Source of the DNA: Gemmatimonadota bacterium
Lineage (GTDB): Bacteria; Gemmatimonadota; Gemmatimonadetes; Longimicrobiales; Gaopeijiaceae
Reading direction: 5' to 3'
Length of the DNA: 64,000 nucleotides
NCBI GenBank assembly: GCA_013002885.1
Contig: JABDLS010000058.1
Span: forward strand, 83,912 to 147,911
Positions 7,912-19,548 of the stretch are shown one piece after another (the stretch's first letter is position 1; each line of letters starts with the position of its first letter). The notes below the pieces were generated by a model. The model worked only from the letters and a program-made list of their open reading frames with translations. It did not search any database and was not told where the DNA came from. The position numbers and the translations under genes were made by a program.

Positions 7912-9420
7912 CTAGACCCGCTTGCGCATCCGCGCCGTCAGGATGCCCATCTGGTCCCGGTACTTGGCCACCGTGCGTCGGGCGATCTTCACGCCGTCCT
8001 CCATGAGCCGGTCGACGATGGCCTGGTCCGTGAGTGGCTTCTTCGGGTCCTCGGCGTCGATCATGTTCTGGATCTTGTCCCGCACGCCCCGTGCCGAGAT
8101 GTCTTCCCCGCTCGTGGTCGACAGGCCACTGGAGAAGAAGTACTTGAGCGAGTACACGCCCCGTGGGGTCTGCACGAACTTTTTGTTGGTGACGCGTGAG
8201 ACCGTGGACTCGTGCATCTCGATATAGTCGGCGACCTCCCGAAGGGTGAGCGGCTTCAAGTACTGGACGCCCCGCTCGAAGAACTCCCTCTGCCGGTCGA
8301 CGATGAAGTTCATCACCTTGAGCATGGTCTGACGCCGCTGCTCGATGGCCTGGATCATCCAGTTCGCGGAGTTCAGCTTGCTGGCGATGAACTCCTTGTT
8401 CTCGCCGGTGAAATCCCGCTTGTTCCGCGCAACCTCCCGATAGGAGCGGGAGATCCGGAGCCGAGGCAGGCTCGTGTCGTTGGCGAATACCATGTACTCA
8501 CCATCGATCTTTTCGACTATGAGGTCGGGAATGACGTAGCGAGCCGGGTCCACCGCGTACTTGAGGCCCGGCTTGGGGTCGAGCTGGCTGATGCTGTCGG
8601 CGGCGTCCTGCACCTCCTTGGGAGTGAGCCCCAACTCCTTGCCGATCTCGGACCAGTGGTGGTTGATGAGCTCGTCGAAGAACTCACCGACGATCCGGTA
8701 GGCGACAGAGTCCTCATCGCTCCGATGGCGGAGCTGTATGAGAATCGACTCCCGCACGTCCCGGGCGGCCACACCGGGCGGATCGAAGCCCTGGATCACC
8801 TCGAGCATTCTCTCGGCCTCCACGACTTCATAGGGACGGAAGAGCACCTCGATCTCTGCGAGCTCGGCCTCCCGCTCTTCGTCGTCGGCGATCTCCCGGG
8901 ACTTCTCGATGACGGTCGGGCGCACGTCGTCGAGCCACTCGTTGACCCCCGCGACGGCCTCTTCCAGCGTGCACGCCAGCATGCCAGTATCGTCGATGTC
9001 GCCGATGAGCTCTTCGCCAAGGCGGAGTTCGCGCTCGGAGATGCTGAGCAGCCGAAGCTGGTCATTGAGATGGTCGTGGAGGTCCTGAGCCTCGACCGGT
9101 GTGGGCTCGTAGTACTCCTTGTGCTCGTACTGCTGGCGCCGCCCACCGACGTCGAAGCCGTCGAGGAGGATCTCCTCCCAGTCGACGTCATCATCGCTCA
9201 TGGGCTCGTCGGTGGAGTCCTCCTTGAGCTCGACCTCCTTCTGCTCCACCGCCTCCTGCATCTCCAGGAAGGGATTTTCCTCCATCTGCTCCTTGAGATG
9301 CTGCTCGAGGTCAAGGAGCGGCATGTACAGAAGCTCCATCGCCTGATACAGGCGAGGGTTGATCCGCATCTCCTGCCGGAGCTGCGTGCTCTGAGTGAGC
9401 TTCTGGTTGAACGAACTCAT
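7912..9420 (-). CDS. rpoN: RNA polymerase sigma-54 factor RpoN
   Basis: 502 residues. The N-terminal region I (residues about 1-50) starts MSSFNQKLTQSTQLRQEM with the usual Gln/Leu content that contacts activators. An acidic region II (about 60-95) separates it from the core-binding domain, and the RpoN box ARRTVAKYRD at 480-489, which reads the -24 element, is complete. Sigma-54 directs RNA polymerase to -24/-12 promoters and needs an AAA+ activator; no such activator is in the window. It follows lptB by 49 bases, the same lptA-lptB-rpoN order known in Proteobacteria. Confidence 0.97.
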   Translation of the reverse strand: MSSFNQKLTQSTQLRQEMRINPRLYQAMELLYMPLLDLEQHLKEQMEENPFLEMQEAVEQKEVELKEDSTDEPMSDDDVDWEEILLDGFDVGGRRQQYEHKEYYEPTPVEAQDLHDHLNDQLRLLSISERELRLGEELIGDIDDTGMLACTLEEAVAGVNEWLDDVRPTVIEKSREIADDEEREAELAEIEVLFRPYEVVEAERMLEVIQGFDPPGVAARDVRESILIQLRHRSDEDSVAYRIVGEFFDELINHHWSEIGKELGLTPKEVQDAADSISQLDPKPGLKYAVDPARYVIPDLIVEKIDGEYMVFANDTSLPRLRISRSYREVARNKRDFTGENKEFIASKLNSANWMIQAIEQRRQTMLKVMNFIVDRQREFFERGVQYLKPLTLREVADYIEMHESTVSRVTNKKFVQTPRGVYSLKYFFSSGLSTTSGEDISARGVRDKIQNMIDAEDPKKPLTDQAIVDRLMEDGVKIARRTVAKYRDQMGILTARMRKRV

Positions 9421-9469
9421 GCTTCCTCGGACGTAGAGCTTTCGTCACCCTCTCGGGCTGAACCCGGTC

Positions 9470-10342
9470 CTACTCCTCAATCCATCCCGGACGCTCATAG
9501 CGTCCCCTCATCCGAGCGGTAAGTGCCGGACCCAGATAGATCTCCGCAACTTCGTCGTTCCACACCAGTTCGGAAACCGTACCGCTCACCCTGATCTTCC
9601 CCTCATACATGATGTAAGCACGATCGACGATCTCCAATGTCTGCTCCACGTTGTGATCGGAGATCACCACGCCGATACCCCTGCCCTTCAGTCCCCGGAC
9701 GATCTCCTGGATGTCGTTCACCGCGATGGGATCGATGCCGGCGAAGGGCTCGTCCAGCAGCATGAACTTCGGACGCTGGACCAGGGCGCGGGTGATCTCG
9801 AGACGGCGGCGTTCTCCACCGGACAGCGCGTAGGCCTTGCTCTTCCGGAGCCCGTGGAGGCCGAGCTCGTCGAGGAGTTCCTCGAGGCGCTGCTTTTCCT
9901 CCCTCTGCGGAAGCCCGAGGGTCTCGAGGATGGCCAGCACGTTGTCCTCGACGGAGAGCTTTCTGAAGATGGACGGTTCCTGGGCCAGGTACCCCATCCC
10001 CTTCCGCGCGCGCCTGAACATCGGCGTGTCCGTCAGGTCTTCGCCGTCGAGGTGGACCGTGCCCTCATCGGGCGGAATGAGTCCCACCATCATGTAGAAG
10101 GTCGTGGTCTTCCCCGCCCCGTTGGGCCCGAGAAGGCCGACGATCTCGCCTTGGGTGACGGAAATCTCGACGTTGTCCACCACCTTCCGGTTCCGGTAGA
10201 TCTTGGTCAGTCCGTCCGCCCAGAGCCGGCTTCCGTCATCGGGAGCCTCGGGGATGTCGAGAATCGGAGCGGTCGTCGGCTCGGTGACGGCCGGTTCCGT
10301 CGCAAGATCGGGCTCCGGACCTTCGTTCATCGGCGTATCCAA
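9470..10342 (-). CDS. lptB: LPS export ABC transporter ATPase LptB
   Basis: ATPase that powers LPS extraction by LptFG and passage along LptC-LptA to the outer membrane. Walker [10 protein letters not shown] is at residues 72-80, the signature [11 protein letters not shown], Walker [14 protein letters not shown] and switch His in ISDHNVEQT are all intact. The protein is 290 residues against about 240 usual, because of an acidic, Pro-rich 40-residue N-terminal extension. The TTG at 10342 has AAGGAG five bases before it and overlaps the lptA end by 16 bases; an ATG at 10330 that would make an ATGA junction is the alternative. LptF and LptG are not in the window. Confidence 0.95.
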   Translation of the reverse strand: MDTPMNEGPEPDLATEPAVTEPTTAPILDIPEAPDDGSRLWADGLTKIYRNRKVVDNVEISVTQGEIVGLLGPNGAGKTTTFYMMVGLIPPDEGTVHLDGEDLTDTPMFRRARKGMGYLAQEPSIFRKLSVEDNVLAILETLGLPQREEKQRLEELLDELGLHGLRKSKAYALSGGERRRLEITRALVQRPKFMLLDEPFAGIDPIAVNDIQEIVRGLKGRGIGVVISDHNVEQTLEIVDRAYIMYEGKIRVSGTVSELVWNDEVAEIYLGPALTARMRGRYERPGWIEE

Positions 10343-12231
10343 GGATGCTCCTTGTCCAGGCGGATCGCTCCGCCGTCATCGTTACGGTTGGGCTGTTGGC
10401 TGCGCCCGGGCTCTTCGTCCATTCGACCTTCGCTTCCCGGGTGAGCGTCAGATTCGTTCACCCAGCCCGTGTCTGGTATGGCCGCGGTGTCGCGCACGGC
10501 GGTCGTGTCCCCAGCCGCGGCGCTATCGGGAATCATGATCCGTGCGGAGTCCGCCACCGGCGACCGGCGCAGCGGTTCCATATGGACGCCTCGGGTCTGG
10601 CCGGTGACCTGCATTCCTTCCACACCGCCGGACTCGAGACGAATGCGGATCTCTTGCCCAACCACATAGTGGACTGCAGGCGGATGGGTTCCCGCCCGAT
10701 AGGTCGAATCGTTGGGTGGCAGGCGGTAGAGACTCCTGGCCCGCCCCCGTGCGATGATCTCCTCGACGTCGGAGTCGTCCGCAGGATCTGGCTCGGCAAG
10801 GAACTGAGTAACGTCGGGGGCGGCCGTCAGCATCGAATCCGTCGTCACCGGCATCACCATTGAGTCCGCCACTGGCATGAACACCGAGTCCGCAACCGGC
10901 AGCAACACCGAGTCCGCAACCGGCATCACCATCGAGTCCGCAACCGGCATCAACCCCGAGTCCGCCATGGCAACCGCCGGGCCGTTAGCGATCACGGCCG
11001 AGTCGCCTGGCGCCCTCATCGGCGGCAACGGCGGCGAGCCGACAAAACGGATGACCACCGTGTCGCCCTCGAGCCAATCGGTCCGCGCGACCTCAGGGAG
11101 CACGGCGGTGTTCAGTGAGTCCCGGGCGGTGGAAACGCTCCTCGCCGTTCCCGAAGCCACTACGCGCTGGAGCCGCTCGCCTGGCGCGGAGACCATCAGG
11201 GAATCGGCGGTGAGGACGAAGTCCTCGACGAGGGCCTCGGGACGTTGAAGATCGAGAGAATCGGGCTCCCCTTCCGCTGCAACGATCGTTGTCGCAACGA
11301 GACGGTCCAGGTCCCCATCTCTCAGGAGGACGACGATGCGCGCCGCGGTGAGGAGGACATCGGCGCCGACGAGACGCGCCTCGCGCAGGGCCCTGACTTC
11401 GCTGGCGTCGCCACCCGGGTTCGTCAAGGTGATGAATCGACCCGTCAGCTCGTACCCGGTGCCGACGACGCGGGCATCGTCCACCAGGTTCAAGCCCTCT
11501 GCGTCCTGGTCGTACTCGGCCGAGTCCGCGAAGGCGACGAGGGAGTCGCGTTCGATGACCACGTTCCTGGAAGCCGTGAAGTAGCCGGAGCCACGCAGGT
11601 AGATCTCGTCTGCCGTCACCGTGTAAGGCTCCTGTGCCACGGTATCCGGTGGCAGCGGCGCGCCGATACTGTCCACCCGTGTCGTATCCGGCAGAGGCGT
11701 GAGGACCACCGTGGGCCGCACGCCATCGGAGCCGATGGTCACCGTCATCTCCGAGACGTCGCGGAAGTCCGTCTGCAGAAGGTAGACGAGGTCACCGTCC
11801 CGGATGGACGAACCGTTCTCCCGGTCCACCACGGTCACGTCGCCCTGTGCCTGGAGCCGGCCCTCGTTCGTGAAATACTGGGCGCGGGCGGCTCGGAGTT
11901 CGCGCTCGGCCTCGACGTAGCGAACAGAGCCGAGGAGCTCCGACATGCCCCTCTGCTGATAGGCCACGGCGGAATCCGCGAAGATCTCCACCCCGCCCGC
12001 GCACGAGAAGTAGGCACCTCCGATATAGGTCACCGTCCCGATGCCGGGGAGGGTCTGGATGAAGGTGTCGTTGCGTCCTCGATCACCGAGGACGCACCCT
12101 TCCTGAGCAGCGCCACTCGACGGCCAGGCGATCGAGAGGCCCATGAGGAGTGTGAGCCGTGTCACATTCGCGATGGTGCCGCCCGCATCCCGGGTTGGGC
12201 GGGCCAACCACGTAGCGCGTGATAGGATCAC
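10327..12231 (-). CDS. lptA: LptA/OstA-like periplasmic LPS transport protein with repetitive tail
   Basis: 634 residues, far longer than the roughly 185 of Proteobacterial LptA. A signal sequence precedes GAAQEG. OstA-type beta-strand repeats are recognisable ([49 protein letters not shown]) through about residue 400. A Pro/Ala/Asp low-complexity region with five or six tandem octapeptides follows, then a long polar C-terminus. Position between lptC and lptB supports the role of bridging LPS across the periplasm. GTG at 12231 is the outermost start; GTG at 12165, leaving a shorter signal peptide, is equally possible. It might instead be an OstA paralogue that does not form the bridge. Confidence 0.78.
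   Translation of the reverse strand: MILSRATWLARPTRDAGGTIANVTRLTLLMGLSIAWPSSGAAQEGCVLGDRGRNDTFIQTLPGIGTVTYIGGAYFSCAGGVEIFADSAVAYQQRGMSELLGSVRYVEAERELRAARAQYFTNEGRLQAQGDVTVVDRENGSSIRDGDLVYLLQTDFRDVSEMTVTIGSDGVRPTVVLTPLPDTTRVDSIGAPLPPDTVAQEPYTVTADEIYLRGSGYFTASRNVVIERDSLVAFADSAEYDQDAEGLNLVDDARVVGTGYELTGRFITLTNPGGDASEVRALREARLVGADVLLTAARIVVLLRDGDLDRLVATTIVAAEGEPDSLDLQRPEALVEDFVLTADSLMVSAPGERLQRVVASGTARSVSTARDSLNTAVLPEVARTDWLEGDTVVIRFVGSPPLPPMRAPGDSAVIANGPAVAMADSGLMPVADSMVMPVADSVLLPVADSVFMPVADSMVMPVTTDSMLTAAPDVTQFLAEPDPADDSDVEEIIARGRARSLYRLPPNDSTYRAGTHPPAVHYVVGQEIRIRLESGGVEGMQVTGQTRGVHMEPLRRSPVADSARIMIPDSAAAGDTTAVRDTAAIPDTGWVNESDAHPGSEGRMDEEPGRSQQPNRNDDGGAIRLDKEHPWIRR
10831..10970 (-). repeat. 24-bp tandem repeat encoding VADSxxxP octapeptides
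   Basis: Inside the lptA-like gene. Five to six head-to-tail units of 24 bases encode [32 protein letters not shown] and flanking degenerate copies ([15 protein letters not shown]). DNA units are close copies around GAGTCCGC-AACCGGCA on the plus strand. The unit length is a multiple of three, so copy-number change by slippage would keep the frame. Confidence 0.9.
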
Positions 12232-12255
12232 GATTTCAGGGCGTCTACGATGGGT

Positions 12256-12804
12256 CTAGAAGACCCGCCGGATGCCGCCCCGAGCGTTGGCGATGCGGAT
12301 GTTCTCGAAGGACATATCCGACTCGAAGGCCGTTCCACTGGTCACGGTGCCGTCTTTCATCGTCCGTACGGTCGTGGAGTCGCTCCACACGCTTCCCAGG
12401 GCCGGATCGTAGTAGATCTCCTGACTCTCGATGGTGCTGGAATCGGCGTGGAGGAACAGGACCACATCGCCACGGGCGACCATCCGGTTGGTCTCCCGAT
12501 TCCATTCCCCGGCGACGCCAGACACCGTCGCCTGCTGCCTTCCTGTCTCCTCTTCATAGAAGACGATCTCCATCTGATGGAGATTGGCCAGACCCGTCTC
12601 CTCGAAGACGTACGCCGTATCGGCCTCGACCCGGCCCTCGCGGACGCCGTTGGCGGTGATGAAGCTGACCATTCCGAACGCCACATAGTCGGACTCCATG
12701 GACTGGAGTTCGTCGTCAGCGACCGGTGTGTTCAGCTCTTCGGTACACCCGGCCGCGATCCCGGTCGCGGCCAGGAGAGTGGCGATCTTCAGATAACTGT
12801 TCAT
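12256..12804 (-). CDS. lptC: LptC-like lipoprotein, LPS export
   Basis: 182 residues. The N-terminus has a lipoprotein signal with lipobox AAGC (Cys20), so the mature protein should be lipid-anchored, unlike the single helix anchor of E. coli LptC. The body is a beta-rich LptC/OstA fold: SDYVAFGMVSFI, TAYVFEETGLANLHQMEIVFY, ESQEIYYDPALG and the closing TSGTAFESDMSFENIRI, which is the typical ending of LptC. It accepts LPS from LptFG and hands it to LptA. Three bases separate it from kdsD upstream and 24 from lptA downstream. Confidence 0.88.
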   Translation of the reverse strand: MNSYLKIATLLAATGIAAGCTEELNTPVADDELQSMESDYVAFGMVSFITANGVREGRVEADTAYVFEETGLANLHQMEIVFYEEETGRQQATVSGVAGEWNRETNRMVARGDVVLFLHADSSTIESQEIYYDPALGSVWSDSTTVRTMKDGTVTSGTAFESDMSFENIRIANARGGIRRVF

Positions 12805-12807
12805 GGG

Positions 12808-13776
12808 TCAGACGGCTCCCGCTCTCATCAGGTCGTGCAGGTGGACGACGCCTTCCAATGTCCGATCGTCTCGGACGACGGGCAGCGCCATGATGCCATG
12901 CGCCTCCATCCTACTCGCGGCAGCCGACCCGAGTTCATTTGCGCCGGCGGTCTTCGGGTCGCGAGTCATGATCTCGGCGACATCTCGAGCGAGGAATTCG
13001 GCGTCGTGGTCCATCAGTCGAGCGAGGTCCCCGGCGGTGACGACGCCCGTGAGGCGGCCCTCGCCATCGACGATGGGCACCGTGCCTCGCTGTGCCGCCA
13101 GGGGGGCGATGACCTCTCTGACCGTCGCGCGCTCTCCGAGCGACGGAAAGTCGTCCGCCACCATGACGTCCCTGACGTAGACCGAGAGCTTCCGACCAAG
13201 AGCGCCCCCGGGGTGAAGCGCCGCGAAGTCCTCGGGCTGAAATCCCTTGAGCTGCAGGACGGTCACCGCCATGGCATCGGCCATGGCGAGGGCGGCCGTG
13301 CTCGACGACGTCGGCGCAAGATCCATGGGACAGGCCTCCTCCTCGACGGAGCAGTCCAGAACGACGGCGGCGTGGTCGGCTAGCTGACTGTGCGAGACGC
13401 CGACGAGGGCGATGATGGGTACGCTCAGCCGATTCAGGTAGTCGACCAGACCCCGCAGTTCCTCCGAATCACCGGACTTGGAGATGACGATGGCGACATC
13501 GTCGCGGCCTACGATGCCCAGATCGCCATGGAGGGCCTCCACAGGGTGCAGGAAGATCGCTGGCGTCCCGGTGCTGGTAAGGGTACCGGCCAACTTCCGG
13601 GCGATATGGCCGCTCTTGCCAATCCCGCACGTCACCACGCGGCCGCCGGCGTCGGCGATCAAGGAGCAGGCCCGGGCAAAGTCGTCGCCGATGCGCTGCG
13701 CCAGCGCAGCCACGGCTGCTGCTTCCAACTCCAGGACGCGCCTGCCCTCCGCGATGATCGCGCCGTCGTCGGTCAC
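12808..13776 (-). CDS. kdsD: D-arabinose 5-phosphate isomerase
   Basis: 322 residues, the expected size. It converts ribulose 5-phosphate to arabinose 5-phosphate, the first step of Kdo synthesis. A SIS domain (about 35-175) has GIGKSGHIARKLAGTLTSTG, HPVEALHGDLG and VISKSGDSEELRG. Tandem CBS domains (about 205-320) follow, with VRDVMVADDFPSL and DLMRAGAV at the end. The correct start is the GTG at 13776, which overlaps the kdsC stop as GTGA; the frame runs on upstream only as an artefact of G+C-rich sequence. Confidence 0.96.
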   Translation of the reverse strand: MTDDGAIIAEGRRVLELEAAAVAALAQRIGDDFARACSLIADAGGRVVTCGIGKSGHIARKLAGTLTSTGTPAIFLHPVEALHGDLGIVGRDDVAIVISKSGDSEELRGLVDYLNRLSVPIIALVGVSHSQLADHAAVVLDCSVEEEACPMDLAPTSSSTAALAMADAMAVTVLQLKGFQPEDFAALHPGGALGRKLSVYVRDVMVADDFPSLGERATVREVIAPLAAQRGTVPIVDGEGRLTGVVTAGDLARLMDHDAEFLARDVAEIMTRDPKTAGANELGSAAASRMEAHGIMALPVVRDDRTLEGVVHLHDLMRAGAV

Positions 13777-14336
13777 GTCCGGCTCCGATCCTCGACGTAC
13801 TCGTCGACGATCCGTTCGAGATCTCCCCGTGCCTGCAGGAGGGCATCGCAGAACTCCCGAACGGCTCCCCTGCCCCCGTGGCGCGTGGACTGCCAGTCGG
13901 CAACCCGGATGACAGGTTCCGTGGCGTTCGCGACGACCGCTTTCAGGCCCACCCGCTTCAAGACCGCCAGATCGGGTATGTCGTCGGCGACCATGGCGAC
14001 CTGGTCCCAGGCCACACCTTTTCGCTCCAGCAGCTTCTCCACGACCTTCAGCTTGTGGGCGTCGGGCTCCTGATGGCACTCCTCGACACCGAGCTCCCGG
14101 GCCCGGATGGCGGTGGCAGCCGAGACACGCCCGGAAACGATGGCCACGTCCAGCCCACCCCACATGAGCATCTTCACCCCGAGGCCATCCTGGATGTCGA
14201 AGCGCTTGAGCTCGATGGAGCGGCCCTCGGCATCCTCCCCCATGTAGACGCCGGCGTCGGTCAGGACCCCGTCGACGTCGAGAATGACGAGCTTGACCCG
14301 CTCCGCGACGGCCGCTGGAATCGACTCCGCACTCAC
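13773..14336 (-). CDS. kdsC: 3-deoxy-D-manno-octulosonate 8-phosphate phosphatase
   Basis: 187 residues, the normal length of the cap-less HAD phosphatase KdsC. Motif I is LVILDVDGVLTDAG with the nucleophile Asp and acid/base Asp, motif III Lys is in EPDAHKLKVVEKLL, and motif IV is VAMVADDIPDL. It removes phosphate from Kdo-8-P to free Kdo. Coupled by 4-base overlaps to kdsA before and kdsD after. Confidence 0.95.
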   Translation of the reverse strand: MSAESIPAAVAERVKLVILDVDGVLTDAGVYMGEDAEGRSIELKRFDIQDGLGVKMLMWGGLDVAIVSGRVSAATAIRARELGVEECHQEPDAHKLKVVEKLLERKGVAWDQVAMVADDIPDLAVLKRVGLKAVVANATEPVIRVADWQSTRHGGRGAVREFCDALLQARGDLERIVDEYVEDRSRT

Positions 14337-15196
14337 GAGACGCCTCGGTGGGACGGTGTGCCCCCGGGCGGCACGCCCTCGCGTGGGCGCTCGGCTTCAC
14401 CTGTGGCCGGGCTCTCGCTGAGGGCGGCCCGAATGCGCACGACGTCCCGGATCAGGTCTTCGAGCTCGGACAGAGGAAGCATATTCGTTCCGTCGGAAGG
14501 CGCGCTGAGGGGATCGGGATGCGTCTCGAGGAAGAGCCCCTCGCAGCCAGCGGCCACGGCGGCCCGCACCAGTGCCGGGATATGGACAGGATCGCCGCCT
14601 GATGATCCGTCGGCCCTGCCGGGGCGTTGGACCGAATGGGTGCCGTCGAACACCGTGGGGCACCCCGTGGCGTCCCTCAGCCTTCGAAAGGACCGCATGT
14701 CCACGACCAGGTCCCCATAGCCATGAATCGTACCGCGCTCCGTCACAGCGACCGGCCCGGACCCGGAGGCCTGGAGCTTCTCGACTGCAGACGCCATCTC
14801 CTCGGGGGCCATCCACTGACCCTTCTTGATGTTCACGGCCCGGCCGGTTTCGCCAGCCGCAACAAGCAGGTCCGTCTGACGGCACAGGAAGGCCGGGATC
14901 TGGATCACGTCCACGACCTCGGCAACGGGTGCAGCCTGGTGGGGTTCGTGAATGTCGGTGAGGACCGGCAGATCCGTCGCGTCCTTGACCCTCCGCAGTA
15001 GCTCGAGTCCCGCCTCCATCCCGGGACCCCGAGGAGAGGTCAGCTTCGACCTGTTCGCCTTGTCGAACGATGCTTTGAAGATGGTCGCGATGCCCGTCTC
15101 TTCAGCCAGTGAGGCCACCGCCTCGGCGATCCGGAGATTCAGCCCGTGGTCTTCGAGGGCGCAGGGACCGGCGATGAGGAAGAAATCTCGGAACAC
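14333..15196 (-). CDS. kdsA: 3-deoxy-8-phosphooctulonate synthase
   Basis: 287 residues, a TIM-barrel aldolase joining arabinose 5-phosphate and phosphoenolpyruvate to Kdo-8-P. Family stretches are IAGPCALED, FKASFDKANRSK, VLTDIHEPHQ, IPAFLCRQTDLL, NIKKGQWMAPEEM and VFDGTHSVQRPG. FLCRQ with the conserved Cys plus other ligands suggests that the metal-dependent and metal-independent forms must be separated by alignment; I did not decide this. It sits 42 bases after pyrG and is coupled to kdsC. Confidence 0.96.
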   Translation of the reverse strand: MFRDFFLIAGPCALEDHGLNLRIAEAVASLAEETGIATIFKASFDKANRSKLTSPRGPGMEAGLELLRRVKDATDLPVLTDIHEPHQAAPVAEVVDVIQIPAFLCRQTDLLVAAGETGRAVNIKKGQWMAPEEMASAVEKLQASGSGPVAVTERGTIHGYGDLVVDMRSFRRLRDATGCPTVFDGTHSVQRPGRADGSSGGDPVHIPALVRAAVAAGCEGLFLETHPDPLSAPSDGTNMLPLSELEDLIRDVVRIRAALSESPATGEAERPREGVPPGGTPSHRGVS

Positions 15197-15238
15197 GTCA
15201 CTGGCTCCTGTACCGGTCGGGTTGACGCGCCAAGCGCG

Positions 15239-17685
<2,447 letters not shown>

Positions 17686-17739
17686 GGCGCTTTGCCGGAG
17701 CCGGGAAGGCGGTGCGGGAATGCAAGATTCACGCGGGGA

Positions 17740-17769
17740 AAGCTACCGGAAACGGACGGTGAGGGTCAA
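17740..17769 (-). promoter_or_regulatory. Predicted sigma-70-type promoter of the kdsB operon
   Basis: On the minus strand TTGACC (17769-17764), an 18-base spacer and TAGCTT (17745-17740). It would give a leader of about 50 bases before the TTG of kdsB. It has the same 18-base spacer and TANCTT form as the promoters proposed for nuoA and dcd. Read by eye only. Confidence 0.45.
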
Positions 17770-17799
17770 CTCCGCGCCACGACCTGCGGCAGGGTCTCT

Positions 17800-18378
17800 C
17801 TACGCCTTGAGAAAGTTCTCGAGAAGTCGCGTTCCGTGCTCGCTGAACATCGATTCGGGATGGAACTGAACCCCCCACAGGGGAAGCTCCCGATGCCGGA
17901 TCGCCTGGATTTCCCCTTCGTCGGCGCATTCGATGCTCCACGCCACCGGTTCCAGGACCTCGGGAAGCGTCGCTTCGTCGGTGACCAACGAGTGGTATCG
18001 TGCCACCTCGAAGGGAGAGGGGATTCCGTCGAAAAGCCCCCTTCCCGAGTGACGAATGGGTCCTGTCTTGCCGTGCATGACTCGTCGCGCACGCACGGTT
18101 CGGCCCCCGTAGGCCTCACCCAGACTCTGGTGACCCAGACAGACGCCGAGCATCGGCATGCCCATCGCGCCCAGGGTCTGGAAGGCCTCGACGCTCACCC
18201 CGGCCTCCGAAGGCGTACACGGACCGGGAGAGACAACCACGCGTTCCGGTCCACGCTCGGCGAGGTCCCCGATGGTGCACTCGTCGTTGCGTACCACGAC
18301 GGGGTCCGCACCCAGGGCGCCGAGTAGCTGGACCAGGTTGAACGTGAAAGAGTCGTAGTTGTCGATGACGAGGAGCAT
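17800..18378 (-). CDS. Class I glutamine amidotransferase, TrpG/PabA type
   Basis: 192 residues, the normal size of anthranilate synthase or aminodeoxychorismate synthase component II. N-terminus LLVIDNYDSFTFNLVQ, oxyanion region VVSPGPCTPSEAG, catalytic Cys80 in GVCLGHQSLGEAYGG, and His173/Glu175 in GVQFHPES. It supplies ammonia from glutamine to TrpE or PabB. Neither partner is adjacent, so tryptophan and folate roles cannot be separated; a shared amphibolic subunit is possible. The start ATG at 18378 lies five bases after an AT-rich -10-like TATATT, suggesting a near-leaderless message. Confidence 0.93.
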   Translation of the reverse strand: MLLVIDNYDSFTFNLVQLLGALGADPVVVRNDECTIGDLAERGPERVVVSPGPCTPSEAGVSVEAFQTLGAMGMPMLGVCLGHQSLGEAYGGRTVRARRVMHGKTGPIRHSGRGLFDGIPSPFEVARYHSLVTDEATLPEVLEPVAWSIECADEGEIQAIRHRELPLWGVQFHPESMFSEHGTRLLENFLKA

Positions 18379-18383
18379 GGGAG

Positions 18384-18389
18384 AATATA
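18384..18389 (-). promoter_or_regulatory. Possible -10 element of the trpG/pabA-like gene
   Basis: TATATT on the minus strand, an AT-rich hexamer in otherwise G+C-rich sequence, ends five bases before the ATG. No convincing -35 is seen at 16-18 bases. If used, the message would have essentially no leader. Confidence 0.35.
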
Positions 18390-18498
18390 GTTCGGATCCG
18401 CTCCGTACTCTCTTGTGTAAGCACCATGGGCATGAAGGTCGGGCAGGCACGCTGCCTGGACCTGACGCCGCCAGAGTCGCGAAACCCGGGAGAAGGAC

Positions 18499-19530
18499 GT
18501 GTATACCCGCTGCCTCGTCTGTGCTACGCCCTTCGAGCCGAACCAGGAGCTCGAACACGCACCGCACGGGCAGAGGCTGGCTTTCGACCCGACTCGAGGC
18601 CGGCTCTGGGTGGTGTGCCGGACCTGCCGCCGCTGGTCCCTCCTCCCCATCGAGGAACGTTGGGAGGCACTGGAGGAGCTCGAGAAGCTCGCCACGGACA
18701 AGGCGACGCTCCTGTCCCAGACCGACAACATCGCCCTTCTTCGCCACGGCCCCATGGAAATCGTCCGAGTGGGTCGCGCCCAACGCACCGAGGAGGCGTG
18801 GTGGCGGTACGGCCGAGAGCTCGCCTCGAGGCGGCAGAAGTGGAACAAGCTCGGCCTCGCGGGCACGGTTGCGGCCGGAGCCGTGGTCGCTGGTGGTTGG
18901 GCGGCCGGCGGCATCTCCATCTTCGGTGCCTGGCTCGTCATGGGGCACGGAAGCGATACGCTGCGCGACGGCGCGCGCTGGCTCCGTTTTGGAAGCTCGG
19001 CTTGGCGCGGGGACCAGGCGTGCGAGGCGTGCGGACACCGCTTTCGGGCACTAGCGTACCGCGATAGGGCGTCATTGGGCCTCTTCCCCACCGACGAGAC
19101 CGGTCAAGTAGAGCTCGTCGCCCGCTGTCCCCGTTGTGGGCACTATCGAGAGGCTGGTCTTCATCTGACCGGTGATGAGGCCGATCGTACCCTCCGCCGC
19201 ATCCTGGCTTATCATCACTTCGCGGGGGCGTCCGAGAAGCGGGTGTTCAAGGCCAGCCGCCTCATTCAGGAGGCGGGCTCACCCCAGGATCTGACGCGCA
19301 TCGTCGTCCGAAACGGAAAGCGCCTGGGCGACCTTCAGCGAACGGGTGGCATCGCCCTCGAGATCGCGGCCAACGAGGCTACGGAACAGCGCCTCCTCGA
19401 AGCCGAACTCGCCGAGTTGGAGGCGCACTGGAGGCGGGAGGAGGAACTCGCTTCCATCATCGACGGTGAACTCACTCCCCTGCCGGTACTGGAGCAGATG
19501 CGACGGATGGTCACGGGCGGGAAGAACTGA
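18499..19530 (+). CDS. Hypothetical membrane protein with two zinc-ribbon-like Cys sets
   Basis: 343 residues; I do not recognise a family. Two four-Cys sets look like zinc ribbons: Cys5/Cys8 with Cys40/Cys43, and Cys175/Cys178 with Cys210/Cys213, each two CxxC pairs about 32 residues apart. Between them lies one hydrophobic, Gly/Ala-rich segment at about 117-148 that could span the membrane once or form a hairpin. The last 80 residues are helical and charged (EQRLLEAELAELEAHWRREE), likely coiled coil. The duplicated ribbon suggests an ancient internal repeat. GTG start; AGAAGG is only two bases before it. It diverges from trpG and converges with nadE, so context gives no clear function. Confidence 0.7.
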   Translation: MYTRCLVCATPFEPNQELEHAPHGQRLAFDPTRGRLWVVCRTCRRWSLLPIEERWEALEELEKLATDKATLLSQTDNIALLRHGPMEIVRVGRAQRTEEAWWRYGRELASRRQKWNKLGLAGTVAAGAVVAGGWAAGGISIFGAWLVMGHGSDTLRDGARWLRFGSSAWRGDQACEACGHRFRALAYRDRASLGLFPTDETGQVELVARCPRCGHYREAGLHLTGDEADRTLRRILAYHHFAGASEKRVFKASRLIQEAGSPQDLTRIVVRNGKRLGDLQRTGGIALEIAANEATEQRLLEAELAELEAHWRREEELASIIDGELTPLPVLEQMRRMVTGGKN

Positions 19531-19548
19531 ACCCGGCGACGAAGGGAG

